From Glandiceps talaboti (taxonomy: Eukaryota > Hemichordata > Enteropneusta > Spengelidae): 64,000 nucleotides of DNA. A program made the position numbers and the translations under genes. How positions within the stretch are numbered: the first letter of the stretch is position 1; each line of letters starts with the position of its first letter. Of the stretch, positions 49,947 through 63,429 are shown in pieces. A model generated the notes under the pieces. That model was not told where the DNA came from and did no database searches. It was given only the letters and a program-made list of their open reading frames with translations. The DNA lies in contig NC_135558.1 in NCBI RefSeq assembly GCF_964340395.1, positions 10,086,001-10,150,000 on the forward strand, written 5' to 3'.

Positions 49947-51168
49947 CTGTCTGTCTATGAATACATATACATATTTGACTGTGTGTGCACGACAATGGCC
50001 ATATTTGTACAAATTGTGATTTAGGTGGTGTTTTTATTTGCCGATATTTGAAGCCCATATGCCACTGAAATCGTGGGCCTCACTGAGTATACTATAAACC
50101 ACACGGTGTATGCTGATATCAGCTATAGTGGCAGTTATATTATAAACCTGCCATTGTAGCATATGAAAATGTGTTGATTAAGTTGTATTCTTTTTTACAT
50201 TAAAAGTAAAATGCACATATAACACACAAGACATGCTTTCAACAGAAACGCAATTTACAAGAATCCCCTTTACATAAACATTCCAGAGTCAATGTTGCTA
50301 GTGGGAGAGTATGTGTTGATTCGGTCCACAATAAAGATGAAATCTACCATGAACAACGACTACTCCGATGTAATATCTCTGGTGCCACACAAACTTAGTA
50401 ACTTTCACATGTATAAACATACTTCAGAATTCCTCACAAATTAACTTTGCCATGCAGTAAACCTAGTGGAAAGTAATGTTTTTCATTAAGTATCAACAGG
50501 TGACTGGGTACCCCTGACAACATTCATCAAAGTTCAATGTACTGAAACTTAGATTACATCTATTTTGGTTTTTGATAAAGAACAATGCTATCCATTCACC
50601 CTTTCCTCAAATTTTCTCCCAAGGCAGCGGATTTTTCAAGGCCCAGTACAGAGGTAAAATTTCACTAATTTCCTGGGATTTTTTGACCTCCTGGCAGAAT
50701 CTTCAGATTCAGGAAACTGTAAATTTCACCAGATTTCTGGGTCTCTAGCTCTGTCTTAAAGGTTCTATATCTTTTAAATTTTAAGGGTGACAAAGAAGTA
50801 AAGTTTCATTTATGAAATGATTTTTTTTTTACACAATAGCACATTCTGTTAAATATTCACCTAGTCACGATACTCAGCCTTCTTAAAGCTGAAATATACT
50901 ATGTAAATTCTTTATAATGCTATGGATGAAGCTAGTGATAAGTTGTCAACACTGTAAATTTCTCTATCCAAACAGAGAGGTACAAGGGCCTCCACGATCA
51001 AAACAGGTTGTGGTGTTTTGTAAAAAGCAATGCTAAAACTGACATGTGACAGTGTTTACATTTCAATGTGTACAAGGTTGATTACTGACATATGCGAAGT
51101 AAAGACGGCTTTATGAAGTAAAGACGGCTTTATCAACCGTAAACCATTCACTAGAATGTAGGGGTGGA

Positions 51169-51381
51169 TTAACCCCTTCAATACTGAAAACATTCCCGCC
51201 AAAATTGTTTGGACAAAATTCTTGTTTTATGTAAGTTTTTGGCATATATCAACTTCATTTTAGACTGGAATTAAAGAAATGTTACTTCCTAATAAAGTAA
51301 TATTATTGTAATTATGAAAATATTCATATAAATTGGGTCCCCATATTATTTAAAACTCATCTCTAGTCATGAAAGGGTTAA
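51169..51381. mobile_element. piggyBac-type MITE, copy 2 (213 bp)
   Basis: It begins TTAACCCCTTCA and ends TGAAAGGGTTAA, same orientation as copy 1 at 43019-43230, with one mismatch in the left terminal repeat. The internal sequence is clearly related to copy 1 but diverged, so both are old insertions. Confidence 0.8.
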
Positions 51382-54229
51382 TGTAAGCATTAAATGTACA
51401 CACTGACTAGTTTAGTCAGGTGTGTGTTGACGTGTTGACAACTATCCACAACGTGAGATATTCACAAACTCTATAGTTTCTTTCAAGTTCTGGGAGAAAC
51501 CCGACTCTCACAACAACAACTCCGACATCCCACCTTGAAGACAGACACAAAAGTCAGAACGTGATCCCACTTTGCAAACCAAATAATCTCTTAAAGTGAT
51601 CAGAAAGTTAAACATACTTTAAGAAAATTACTGAAGGACTGTCAAAACTTGCCGAGTAGTGAAAGTGATATTAAGAAGTTTAGCAAACAGAAAGACACAA
51701 CACAAACCGCACACCACAAACCCTGGTGGTCGATTTGCCTCACTATAGTTTGTTATAAGGATCTGTGTAAACATACCTACAAGGTTACTTGGTGTTGATG
51801 TTGGTATAAAATAGTACATGGATTTGTACTTGAATTACAAATATTTGGATTTCTGTCCATGATATGTCAAACACAGCAAAACTCAATCGTGATGCTGTCC
51901 ACACCAAGGGTCAAGGAAATTGTAACAAGAGCAATTTTTTTTTTCATTTTTCAAAATGTTCATTTCCTTTTACCTATTATAGATATAGATGTGATATCTA
52001 AAATTATCACAACGTTTCTGATATATTTAGAATATATTTTTTCTATAAAATTCAAAAATAATTTTGTTGTCCTTGTCCAAAACATGTTCCCCCTTTTATT
52101 GAACTGTCTTTTGAGGATTAGAAGCTGTATCTTTCATTTGTTTGAGTTTAATGATGAAACATCACAGCACAATTGAATCACCCAATGTGTAAGAATCTAC
52201 ATGACTGTACAAAAAGGTACCATCTATTGCTGTATTGAATTTCCATAGTTCCCGAATTAAAATATGGTACAAAATACACAAAACTATGAACATTTACCAA
52301 ATTTATCACACTCTGTAACCAGGATTCTATATACATAAATTTGCATAAACGCTGAATTTTACAGAAAACTTAAAATTTCTAGTTTTCACCCTTCCCTGTT
52401 ATTGGTGTTCTAAAACGCTGTATACAAACACTGCCACCCTGCAAACCCTGCCATCATAAAACACTGCCACCATACCTATGTACACAGAAATTCCAATTAC
52501 ACTCAAAGAATTACGTTAATCTTTAAAAAATGCTGTGTTTTCATAACATTCCTATCTGCCATATGGTCAGATTTTATTTTTAATATCGGTCATACCATGC
52601 ACTTAATGTGAAAAGTGATTAAAACAGTCAATTATATTATACTTCTGTATGAGTACAATTTTATCATAATGAGGTGAAGGAGTTAGAGTACCCAGACAAA
52701 AACCAAACATTGACTTAACTACTAGAAAATGGTATTTGACATCTTCCCATTCTGAAACTTTTTACACAAATTACCAATTTCCTAAGTGACTTCAGAGATA
52801 TTTCAACCAATTTCATAAATGGTCCCTTGAGAGTTTCCGGCCAATTAAATCCTGCTATTTCATCAGAGTTGATGTGAATTCGATAAATACTGAACCATAA
52901 CAAAATGCATTTCAGAAATGTAACAAATGCATTTCAGAAATAATTTTTTTATAGGTTCAAGACTAGTCTACTTATTCTTTTCTATTTTTTCGGGGGGGGG
53001 GGGGGGGGAGGCGACGGCGACTAAACTTTCAAACCAAACTCAGTATATTTTGTTTCTTTCTAGTGTTCCAGATGGCACACATGATTACTACACAAGGACT
53101 GTAAACAGAAATGAAAGTTCAGAGGTTATGGGTCAAAGGTTGATAAAACAGCCATCAGAATGTACACAACATGGGAAAATAACATAAGCTATGAATTACA
53201 ATATTTTTTACTACAGTTGAATCATACATTATTTTCCAACTTTTTATCCAAATAGATTTTAACCTGATTCACTCTTGTAACATCCTATATAAAGTCTCAT
53301 AAACGTTTAATACAGTAACATATTGATTTTAAGTCAATCTTTTTCATCACATGGGGCAACCTCTTTCATTGTCATTTTTATAGGGGAGGAAGACTGCTGT
53401 TTAAATCAAACCCTCGGGATGTGATGATTGAAAACAGATCACACATACATTCATATGCACATACATAGCAATTACATGTTGTATGCCAGGTATGTACCCA
53501 TACTCATTACTACAACAGTTCACAAAAGATGTCATGTTTTTAATTTGGCAGTCAGTGTGATTACGTAACAAAAGGGAATGACGCAGGTACATTAAATGAC
53601 CCAAGGTAACAAGTAGATAAACAACCCTGTAGAGTTGTGTATCTTCATCTCCAAGGGGATCTATGATAACAATGTAATAATTATCAAGGATAGATACATG
53701 TATAGCCTGGAATCCATGTGGATTTTGCTTTCCAAAATCTAAAATCCCAATCTGTATTGGATTCCAGACTAGGATAGATAAAACTCCCTGTTAATATACC
53801 CAAGATCAGAGGTACAAGATATGTTAAAACAGTGGTTGTCTTTTCATACTCATCTAGAATTCCCAGAATTCAAAATTTACATAATTATGTGTACTATTTT
53901 TAGCCTATTACAGATCTCCTCTGGACTACATTTTTACTTTTTCCTTGATGTAGATTCTTTGGATTCAACATTGTGAATCTCAAGATTTCCCATGTCACAG
54001 ATGATTTGATACCAGATTGGTATCTACACTGTTAAGATATGTCATCATGGTGTTCTGCCCTCACCGGGTTGACCAATGAGTGATGGCACCCCGTCAAGGC
54101 GTACATACCTTACAGACTAGTTGGCATCTAGACTAACATTTGGAAAACACATATTTGATAAATAATTGTTAGCCTACATTCCATTTGGAGGATCACTGGC
54201 TAAATTATAGTAAATAATTGTCTGCTATA

Positions 54230-54588
54230 CAAGTATACTAGTCCATGCTCCTACCTTGACTTTCACTGCTAATATTACTAGTTAATTCATAGTCACTGTG
54301 AGTACACATGTACACTGTATGATCACTGACTGTTACAGGACAGTTAGTCTGGAAGTCAATGTGGTCTCTAACCATGACACTCAATGCTGTCCCATTGCAT
54401 AGAGTATATAGCACAGGTGTTGGAGAGAGACACCTACATTACACCTGATACATAGGATAGTAAGTATGCAAGCTATCAATCTCACTACATCTGTATGGGT
54501 TGAACTACTTTACAATACAATACTAGTCCATCCTACCTTGACTGTCATTCCTAAGACAAGTCAACATCATGTGGTCTTAGTCACTGGA

Positions 54589-54652
<64 letters not shown>

Positions 54653-54920
54653 GATCAATGTTATGTCACAGTCAATGCTGCCCCATATGTAGATGTTTGA
54701 GAGCGACATCAACATGTACACCTGACACACAGCATAGGGGACAAATGTAAATATGCAAGCTATCAATCTCACTTTATCTGTACAAGTTATTAAAGTATAC
54801 TGGGTCAATTCCTACCTTGACAGTCACTTCTAATACAAGTCAACATCTCCAGGTCATAGTCACAGGGTAGTACACATGCAGTATGGTCAATGTTAGGTCA
54901 TAGTCAGAACCAATGACTGA
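54230..54920. repeat. ~280-bp tandem repeat, 3 copies
   Basis: CTACCTTGAC.GTCA, CAAGTCAACATC, TAGTCAC and GTATG.TCAATG recur in order near 54245, 54530 and 54812; GCAAGCTATCAATCTCACT occurs twice. The middle copy contains the (CA)n run. Confidence 0.75.
54591..54648. repeat. (CA)29 microsatellite
   Basis: A pure CA run inside the middle copy of the ~280-bp repeat. Confidence 0.98.
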
Positions 54921-57600
54921 CCACCCCCCTTAGCTAGGATTGATGAGATTAAGTTTTGATTGACAGCTATGTAGTGTTTGTATTGCAGCCTCTGATAACA
55001 TGTATGATTGTCTGGTTGAACTAGCTAACTTCATACTAGACAGTTGGTATGTTATCACAGTGTCAATAATGACACCTACTTACAATCTGTATGCTGTAAC
55101 TGTTGAGACCAGGCTAATCAGGGAGAGACCTTGATATATCTGAGATAAGATCATTGTATCATAGATCATGTAATCTGTACTGTACTCTCTTTACCACTTC
55201 CTGTATTATCACTCGCCTTGTTCATGAATACTGTGACTTTTATGGCGGTTTCAACTGTGTTGATTTATTTAAGACAACATGTCACCTATTTGTGGTGGGG
55301 CTATATCAACTCCAGAATTCCTATCTGAGATACCCTATCTAACCCTGTGTCACTGTGTTCTCTATTACATGCCTCAATATACATGTACTACTCTGTTAGT
55401 ACTAATATAAGGAACAGTCAGGTTATCCTAGGCAAGTGAAACTTCTATTGCCCAGTGACAATATACAACAAAAAGTAGAATCATGTATCCCAATCAAAAC
55501 TGTGATTTATGCAGAATGTGAAGTTTACATAATTTAAGACTTTTGTGAGGAGAATGGCTATTATTATATTAAATTTTACAATAATATATAAATAAATATT
55601 GATAAGATTAAGAATTGGTACAATTTAAAATTAAATGTACTTGTTATATTACTACAATGTACAGTGACTTCTTTTCATATTTCTAATAATAATGAAAGAG
55701 GTGTTATTCACGTTTTTGACAGGAGTACACACATATACCCTTGACACTGTTGGCATTACTTGATTATGCATTCCACGAGAGAGTTTCTGATGTCAAGCTA
55801 CAATGTCCTACACTGCACTGACAGTTACATTTCATTTATTGTAGAGAAACTTTGACAGAAAACAGGGAACAGGTGGTGAATGTAAACTGGTTATCATTCC
55901 GGGATCAAGGGAAAGATCAGATGCAAAATAAAGAATGGTGTAATAACAGGAGTAGAATGCTAATCAGAATGCTGGAAACAATGTGTACAAGAAAGAAGGT
56001 CACAATAGTCTCTGTGAACACGTTGAGGGCAGTCTTCATACATACCATCCTCTAAGTATCGACTGCAGAGTCTACCCCCTACATGTATGTATGTCTACTT
56101 ATTTCAATATATGGAACAGATTAGATGCTCTGAACACTTACAACATATTTTCTAGCTTTATACAATAGAAACAATACTTGTTTTAAGGCACTGAAGAAAT
56201 AAGAAGTCAAAACTCAGAGTGAATGATGTTGAGCTTGGGAAAGTACATGTATGGCTCCCAGTGTACATCCAAAAACAGTGAAGATTTCCCCCGCCACTCT
56301 ACTGTCTAGTGTACGACTTGCAAGTTACAGTTGTACTAGTAATTTAGTCAGTCTTACATGAAAATCTGTATCACTTGAACTAGGCCATCTAAACTTTTGA
56401 ATTGTACTGATTTTGCATGTTTCGCAGATCAAAATTGCCGATAATATTTGCAAACAAATTTACTATCACAGAAATATGGTGAAAAATTTACAATCAAGGG
56501 ATTTGACCTATTCTTGTTTTGATTCTCCCATACGTTTTAATGTGTTTCGCAAAGCAAAAGTTGTGGTCCCTGTAGGCCCAATTTCTATATTTAATTTTTT
56601 TTTTTATAAATATGTATGATCTCAGGTTATTTTCTTTGTTCTCCATGGAAATGTAACAGATGTAACTTAATTGCCACAAAAAGGGTGAACTCAAGGTGAG
56701 CAAATATGTGACAAAAATTTGCATTTTTCCATATGTAAATGTACATTGTATTAACAAAGAATTGACATGATCATATTCAAGAGACATTTTGTATCTGATG
56801 AAATCCCGTTTCTTATCCATACACACTGCATCAATTATACAGTGTGTATGTCTTTCTACTGTAAAACATTACCTAGCTCGAAACGCTCCCTGTTGGCCAC
56901 TTTTCAACACAAAAGAACCTTAAGTATCACTCATTTAAAATGACCCTTTTAACATGGTAAGGTTAATATGAACATTTTAGGGGTATGCTTTGCTTGGGGG
57001 TTACACGGTGACCTGGACCTACACGCTACGATTTACAACTACATGAAAACCAAATGAGAGACTAACCTGAGCTGTGCTGCATTTCTGGGGCTATATAGAT
57101 CTCACACGAGACAGAGATTCATTAAACGGCTGTTTCTATTCTAGATCACCACGTTGACTAGTTTCTCATCGTTTTGTTTTTGTGATGGCTTCAAGCAGAA
57201 TTGAATCAACACAACACAATGCACTAATGAATCCCTGGATTGAAGTGATCAAACTCCTTGTCCATTTAATTAACATCTGCAGTCATTAACCTTGGCTAAT
57301 ATTAACATTAACCAAATTGACTATTGAAGGTTACCTACACTTCAAATATTAAAGTTAAATATTTAAACTCACCAAGTAGTTCATTTCACTAAAATTTTAG
57401 ACTATTTATAACCTAACATTTGAGATACATATTTACTAGTTTGAAGATTAACCATACTCCAAACATTACAAGTTTTATAAAAATTATTAATAAATATTAA
57501 AAAGTCCTGATATCTGTGCAGTTAATTTTAGACAGTTCAATTTTAAAATTTATGATAAAAAATGACTAAATTGTGGTAATAACTGATAATGTGGCTCAGA

Positions 57601-57712
57601 ATGTGGTATAATCTTACAAGTGAATGTAAACATTCCATCATTATGGCATGTCTTTTTTATTTGTTCACATTTTCATTGATTCAAAACCATTGTACCTTAC
57701 AATTTCAAACTC
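57601..57712. repeat. Dispersed repeat, copy 1 (pair at 61175-61296)
   Basis: It shares TGGTATAATCTTAC, GTGAATGTAA.CATTC, GGCATGTCTTTTTTATTTGT and GATTCAAAACCATTGTACCT with the block at 61175-61296. Confidence 0.85.
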
Positions 57713-58440
57713 AAAAAAAATAACTGAAAAGTATAGTATTTCAGTGTATTCAGATATCTTGATGGTTAATAACCCTAAAGTATAGACAAATATCACCATT
57801 CATTCCATGATATTCTTCATATTGATAATATATATAGTCCAATGGAAGGTTCAGTTATTTGCAAAAAAAAAAAAAAATTATAGTTCTTACCGAATTCAGT
57901 ATTTTGAGTCTTAATAGTATTATGACATGACTAACATTTAAAATATGTACAATATATTATTTTGTAGGGAATGAACACCAAATATATGATATTTCAAGTA
58001 ATATCTGGTTTCAATTATCATGGTTTACACTATCTTATAATATTAATGGTGACAATTATGTAGTACATGAAACGTTCAGATATTCGGCAGAATTTTTTAA
58101 ATGTAACTGTTTTCAAATATCAAGTATTTCTGGCTTTCAAATTGAACTTCTTGAGAATGCCTGCTATAAAGGTGCGAAATTAGTTGAAGATTCATATCAT
58201 TTTTGTACTCAATTACTTCTGAAATATTTGAGACCTTGACATTGCCATGGTATTTATATATCATAATACTGTTATAAATTATTACTCAAGTTATTGATAT
58301 TAATAATACAAGGTTATAGGAGAGGTATAGTGGTACACTCAAAGAATTAAGTATTTACTGTTGTACATTTAGTTCTAATTACTTATTAGATAAAATTGTG
58401 ATACTCTCAAAAATTCAGGGTTTTTTTCACAATGATTTTG

Positions 58441-58686
58441 GCATAATTTCATCATATAAAGTGATGTGACCTGACTTGGTCATGACTAGTTCAGTGCTGC
58501 CATCTTGCAAAATTTAATAAAAATCATGTATAAACTGACTTTTTGATTAACGTCTTATTTTTCATTAAAAAAATTTCCATTATAATATACTGAAAGATGA
58601 TTCTAGTATAATATCACGACATATAATGTGATGTGACCTGACTGGGTCATGAAACTAGTTCATCGCTGCCATCTTACAAGATTTAC
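58441..58686. repeat. Direct repeat, ~165 bp apart
   Basis: GTGATGTGACCTGACT.GGTC followed by ATGA..CTAGTTCA.CGCTGCC and ATCTT.CAA occurs at 58441-58517 and again at 58607-58686. Confidence 0.85.
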
Positions 58687-61174
58687 GACCAGGATGGCCT
58701 TATAATCTGAATGAAATGTGATTACCCCATTCATACATATTTATAATTCATGACTCAGAGGTCAGAGGTCAGAGGTCAGACACGTGTATTTGTTGAGAGA
58801 TCACAGACACACCAATCCATTCATTGATATGCAGCCCTGGAAAACATGCTGTCATGTGTAAACTATGAAATGCATGAGTTAAAGACGACGTTGATGCCAG
58901 CTGCATTTTAAGTAAACACGTCTGAAAATTTTTAGCGAAAGTACTCAATTCTTTTTTCTATATATTACGAATGGTTTATATAAACAATATGAGTATATAC
59001 CGTTATACGTGTGCACATATAGCTCAGATTCGTGAGTCAATTTAACTTGATGTAGTTGTATGCTCAAATAGTAAACCAGCACCACCACATGACATATCTC
59101 AGGGCTAGTGTGTGTGTACGACAGCTATGTCTGTTCATTTTCAGAGTAAAACTCTCCATTATAGTGAAATGTCTCTGGGCTACAAAGTAGTGCATTAAAG
59201 CATGTATGTACGAAATTATGTCTGTTTCGACTCTCAGAGTAAAGTCTGTCCAAATCCATTGCAAGGTAAATATGTTGCTTACTAATACAACCAAATATCG
59301 ATAACATAAACTTGTACATCATATTCTGAATTCATATGGTTAGAATATGATATCAAAATCGGCAATAAAACTGAAGAATATTTCCTTTGAAATTGTGTGA
59401 ATTGTGTTTGTGATATTTTAATATACCCCTCGCGTGCTGTGGACTAGTGACTTTCTATTTTGGCTAACCATTATTGTTGTCATTAGCCAGAGTAACTAAC
59501 CCCTGTACATATCTAGAGCTAACCCTGTATCTACAATATTATCATGAAGCAGCCGGTCACAAATAAATCTACTGTTATAGTGCACTGTAAACCATAAATT
59601 ACATGTTTTGGTGTTACATCCTTCCCTTCTATAACATCACTATTGCCGTTCTTTCACATACATTCATTCTTATTACAATTCAACTTCATCTTCATGATCT
59701 TATACATCAGTAGTACTAATAGTATGTTTCTTGGGGATAATTTTCTATTTTCATTTTTCATCCTTTCAAATATGGACTTTAGATACTTAGATAACAGACA
59801 CTTCAAGTAAGTTGGCAGTGCTTATCTGTCTCTGCTCCTGGCAATTCTACGATCTATATAGCTACTGTAGGTACTTATGAAATTGCACAAATTTCTGTGA
59901 TTTAGTACGTAGTCTGAGAAAGTAGACATGGTGAAAATTTCCAAAATCGTATCAGCTAAATAAAGTCTTGGGAGTTACTAAAAATTGACACCAAAATCTA
60001 TTTTCCAGGAAATAGATTTTGGCGTATTAAAATTTTTACTTTTTATTTTTGTTATTTCATACTCTGAAAAAAAAAACACTGTTGACAATTTCCCAGATTG
60101 TACGAGATAATACTCTTTAAAAATTTTTTACCAGTCCACTCTGGCTATTTCTTTTAAAGGTCATGGTGAAAATATTCCAGTTCATAATACAGTAGCTAAA
60201 ATCTTTGTTGAAAATTTTCATGTTTGATCTTGCTACATGTATATCTCAGTCTGAAAATGAACACGTGTTGAAAATTTCCCAGTTCACACTCGCTAGCCAG
60301 ACAGCAAATCAAATAAAAGAATTGTAGACAGTTTCCGTAACATATTTCAGAAATTATTATTTTTCCCAGTAACTACAGCTTTACGAGTGTTCTTTTCATC
60401 CCTATTATTGACTAAGTGGATTACTTTTGCTGTATGTTTGCCTACCGCACAGAGCTTACAAACTATAAAGGCGTCTTTGAATGATCAATTTGCAGGCGAA
60501 TGACAGGTAAACACACAAAGATGGAACAACGGAACAGATTAAATGGAAGCAATGTATGCGCTTTTAGAAATCTCCCATACTAAATTACCAGGTGTCAGTG
60601 GATTGCCTATTACCAAAGTAAATTATCACTCGTTTATAAAACATAACAGTAATTCTTCATTGCTGCATTTCTCTTAGGATGGCAACGATGTAGCAATAAT
60701 GTAGCAACATACGGTTTAGACGTGAAGGACAAATTTCATTTCTTGTATGAATGGATGAATTTTCATCAGTCTTCATTAAATTTACCACCATTCACATTTT
60801 ATATGTAATTTGATTAATCTGTTCCAGTGGTCCTACTTTCCTACATCCCAATTTCATGTCGATAAATTTCTCGAAAACAAATTCTCTACTGAAGCTGTTA
60901 TTTTACAACTAAACGATTCTGATATTGAAGGAAACATTGATGTCATAAGTTTATAAAATTCTAAGAGGAAAGGACCTTTACGTACTGTAAACATTGACAG
61001 AGGATGAAGATGGCTGCCACCGTGAAATATATCGGAAATATATGATATTTTACCAGACTGTTGGCTTATTTAAGTTAATGAACTTTTGTTGAGACATATA
61101 CACAGTTTTAAGACTGCAAGATAAATTGTGTTCTTCAGGTTGCTAAACTGGCAGTAGCTGATGGCTTGGCATAG

Positions 61175-61296
61175 AATGCAGGTATAATCTTATACTTACA
61201 AAGTGAATGTAATCATTCGATCATTAAGGCATGTCTTTTTTATTTGTTTATTTTTTCAATGATTCAAAACCATTGTACCTTGCAAGTTGTAAATTC
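61175..61296. repeat. Dispersed repeat, copy 2
   Basis: Same orientation as the copy at 57601-57712. The long shared word GGCATGTCTTTTTTATTTGT and the ending ACCATTGTACCTT are intact. Confidence 0.85.
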
Positions 61297-62160
61297 TAAA
61301 GGAATGAAATATGTCTGAAATGTTTGTAAAATATACAAGTATATATATAGGTTACGCTGTCTGTTTTTTCTGATCTCCACCCATGTCCAAGTGAGTCATA
61401 CATGTGGGTCAAAGGTCATGGATATAGTCAGAACTGAATTACCCTGTGATTTCTCATGGAATGTGTCACTGTCAGCTTTGTTGCAAAGTATTAGCAATAA
61501 CAGATACTTTCAGACGTACATTGTATGTATATTATCTATATTTCTTAGACCAGCAATTGGTTTTCATCTTTTATTTATATATTTTACAGCATCCATCCTA
61601 ACTTTACCAGTTTTTTGTAACTTTTTTATTCATTATTTGTCTGTGCATTTCTGTTCGTTTTTTAGTATCCTGATAGATGAAGGCTTCAGTGTGAAGCTGA
61701 AGTGTTGAAAAAAAGATCTTAACAGTAGAAATCATGTCTTGTTTACTACAAACCATGCACTATATCTAGATTGTAGAATTATCAGTAGCTAAGGTGGTCA
61801 AACACTGTCAGATTCACTAGTTTACTGATAAAAATGTCCATATAAAGATCTACATTGTAATTGCAAAAGGGATGAAAAACCAATGTGGAAAAAAATTGCC
61901 AGGACTAGGAAAACATAAACTGTTATGCAGAGCGATGCTAAATCAATTTTCTCAAATGCAATACAAACTACAAAATCCTGCGACAGCTAGGGTGAAATTT
62001 TCACCAATTTCTAGATTCTTAGGCTTTAAATGTCAAATTGTTAACAATACATGTATGTATAGTTAGGGTGAACTCAGAGAAGTGTTCACCAAAATCTATT
62101 TTCTAAGCCTTATATGCAGGTTATGTGAACTATGATATCCTCACTATGACTAGAAGATAA

Positions 62161-62349
62161 TAATGATACGACAGAACCCGATGACATGCGAGTGCAAGTG
62201 TGGTGTACTTGGGGTATTTGCATGAGTTTGTGCAGTGTTCTCTGCATCTGTACTTTCACAAGCGTAACCAGCAGAAAACACTGCAGTGCACTTACCCCTG
62301 AGTATATCCCATACTGGAACTCATGTGGCATGGGGTTCTGTTATCATTA
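62161..62349. mobile_element. ~189-bp foldback element
   Basis: The left end TAATGATA-cg-ACAGAACCC pairs with the right end GGGTTCTGT-TATCATTA, and complementarity continues imperfectly toward the middle (left GCAGTGTTCTCTG against right CAGAAAACACTGC). It has no coding capacity. It is related to the blocks at 11045-11361. Confidence 0.6.
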
Positions 62350-63429
62350 AATAAGTTTATCTGAAATGGCAAATTTCCATAAAAATCATACACCTCGATC
62401 AAGTGATATCGTGTGTAGTAGCGAACGATCGCATCCTCATTTGCATGCAGGTATGCAATAATGTTTTCAGTCTTGCACTGCAGTGAATATAACCACTAGT
62501 ATGTGTGCATCAGTGCAAGTAATCTCTGGTCCATATGTAATAAATTTGAGTACTTAATATTTTAGACACAGATATTTATTGTTTAGCAGTCACATCATGC
62601 ATCAATGTAATTCAACAAAGAAGAACATTAATATCAAGTACATGGTGTTGCATGAAAAATACATGGTGACAAATTTGCATGAAAATCAGAATTAAAGTGA
62701 AGTAAAAATATTTCTCAGAGTGGGTTACTTATTTCTTCTCTGAACTGTATCCCTTGTATGAAATACACACCTGGAACAATGTCCAGTCAGGACACTTTGT
62801 GTCATTCTAGGACGAGGGATCATGAATACCAAACCAATGAGATCATTTTACTTTGTGGAGATAAAAATATGGTAAAATGAAGAATTGACATCAACACTTT
62901 ACTTTTGTAAATGTCATTATATCAAAAATATGAGAATTCATTAAATGAAACATGGTTTGGAAATATAATTAATAACTTACAAGTTGATTAAATAAATCAC
63001 ATTGGCGTATCAAATACATGAACACTCAGTGTACTACTAAATGAAACACATTAAATTTATTTGACATTTCACAAAAAAAAAATCAAGATTTCGAACAAAT
63101 TTTTCAACAATGACTTTCAATTTAATTATCTATCAAACGTCATTAAATCAAATACACATATGCTTTAATATTAGTGAAACATTCAAATGAATTTGACATT
63201 TAACAGGAGAGAAAAAACAGCGTGTTGAGATTTCTGAAACATTTTATGACAATGTTCGTCACATACAAAATTTCCATAGTATGAATCGTGCAGCATTAGT
63301 AACCAACATGTATTCATGCTACATTTGGTTATGGCTGTACAATATCTGTTCAATTTTCTCGAGGATTATGATTTAATACCCAATAGGTCAAAACAACCGT
63401 ATTACTGTCTGTGTGTGTGTACAGAAATA

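Noticed and set aside
49707-50019. Cys/Val and Thr/His repeat frames
   Set aside because: Translation of the (TG)n microsatellite on either strand.
55852-56055. 67-codon plus-strand frame after a TTGTAG
   Set aside because: No donor, no homology, and composition like the surroundings.
57067-57082. Minus-strand ATG with five codons ending at GTTAGT, phase-compatible with exon 2, near a TATATAG
   Set aside because: Only 16 coding bases, a weak donor, and the TATA-like word is too close to the ATG to direct a transcript containing it.
61003-61040. ATGGCTGCCACCGTG, a YY1/translation-start-like sequence on the plus strand
   Set aside because: The frame stops after eleven codons with no usable donor; no further gene evidence nearby.
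61391-61708. 105-codon plus-strand frame with hydrophobic stretches
   Set aside because: No family similarity, no flanking splice signals or partner exons; hydrophobicity follows from T-rich composition.
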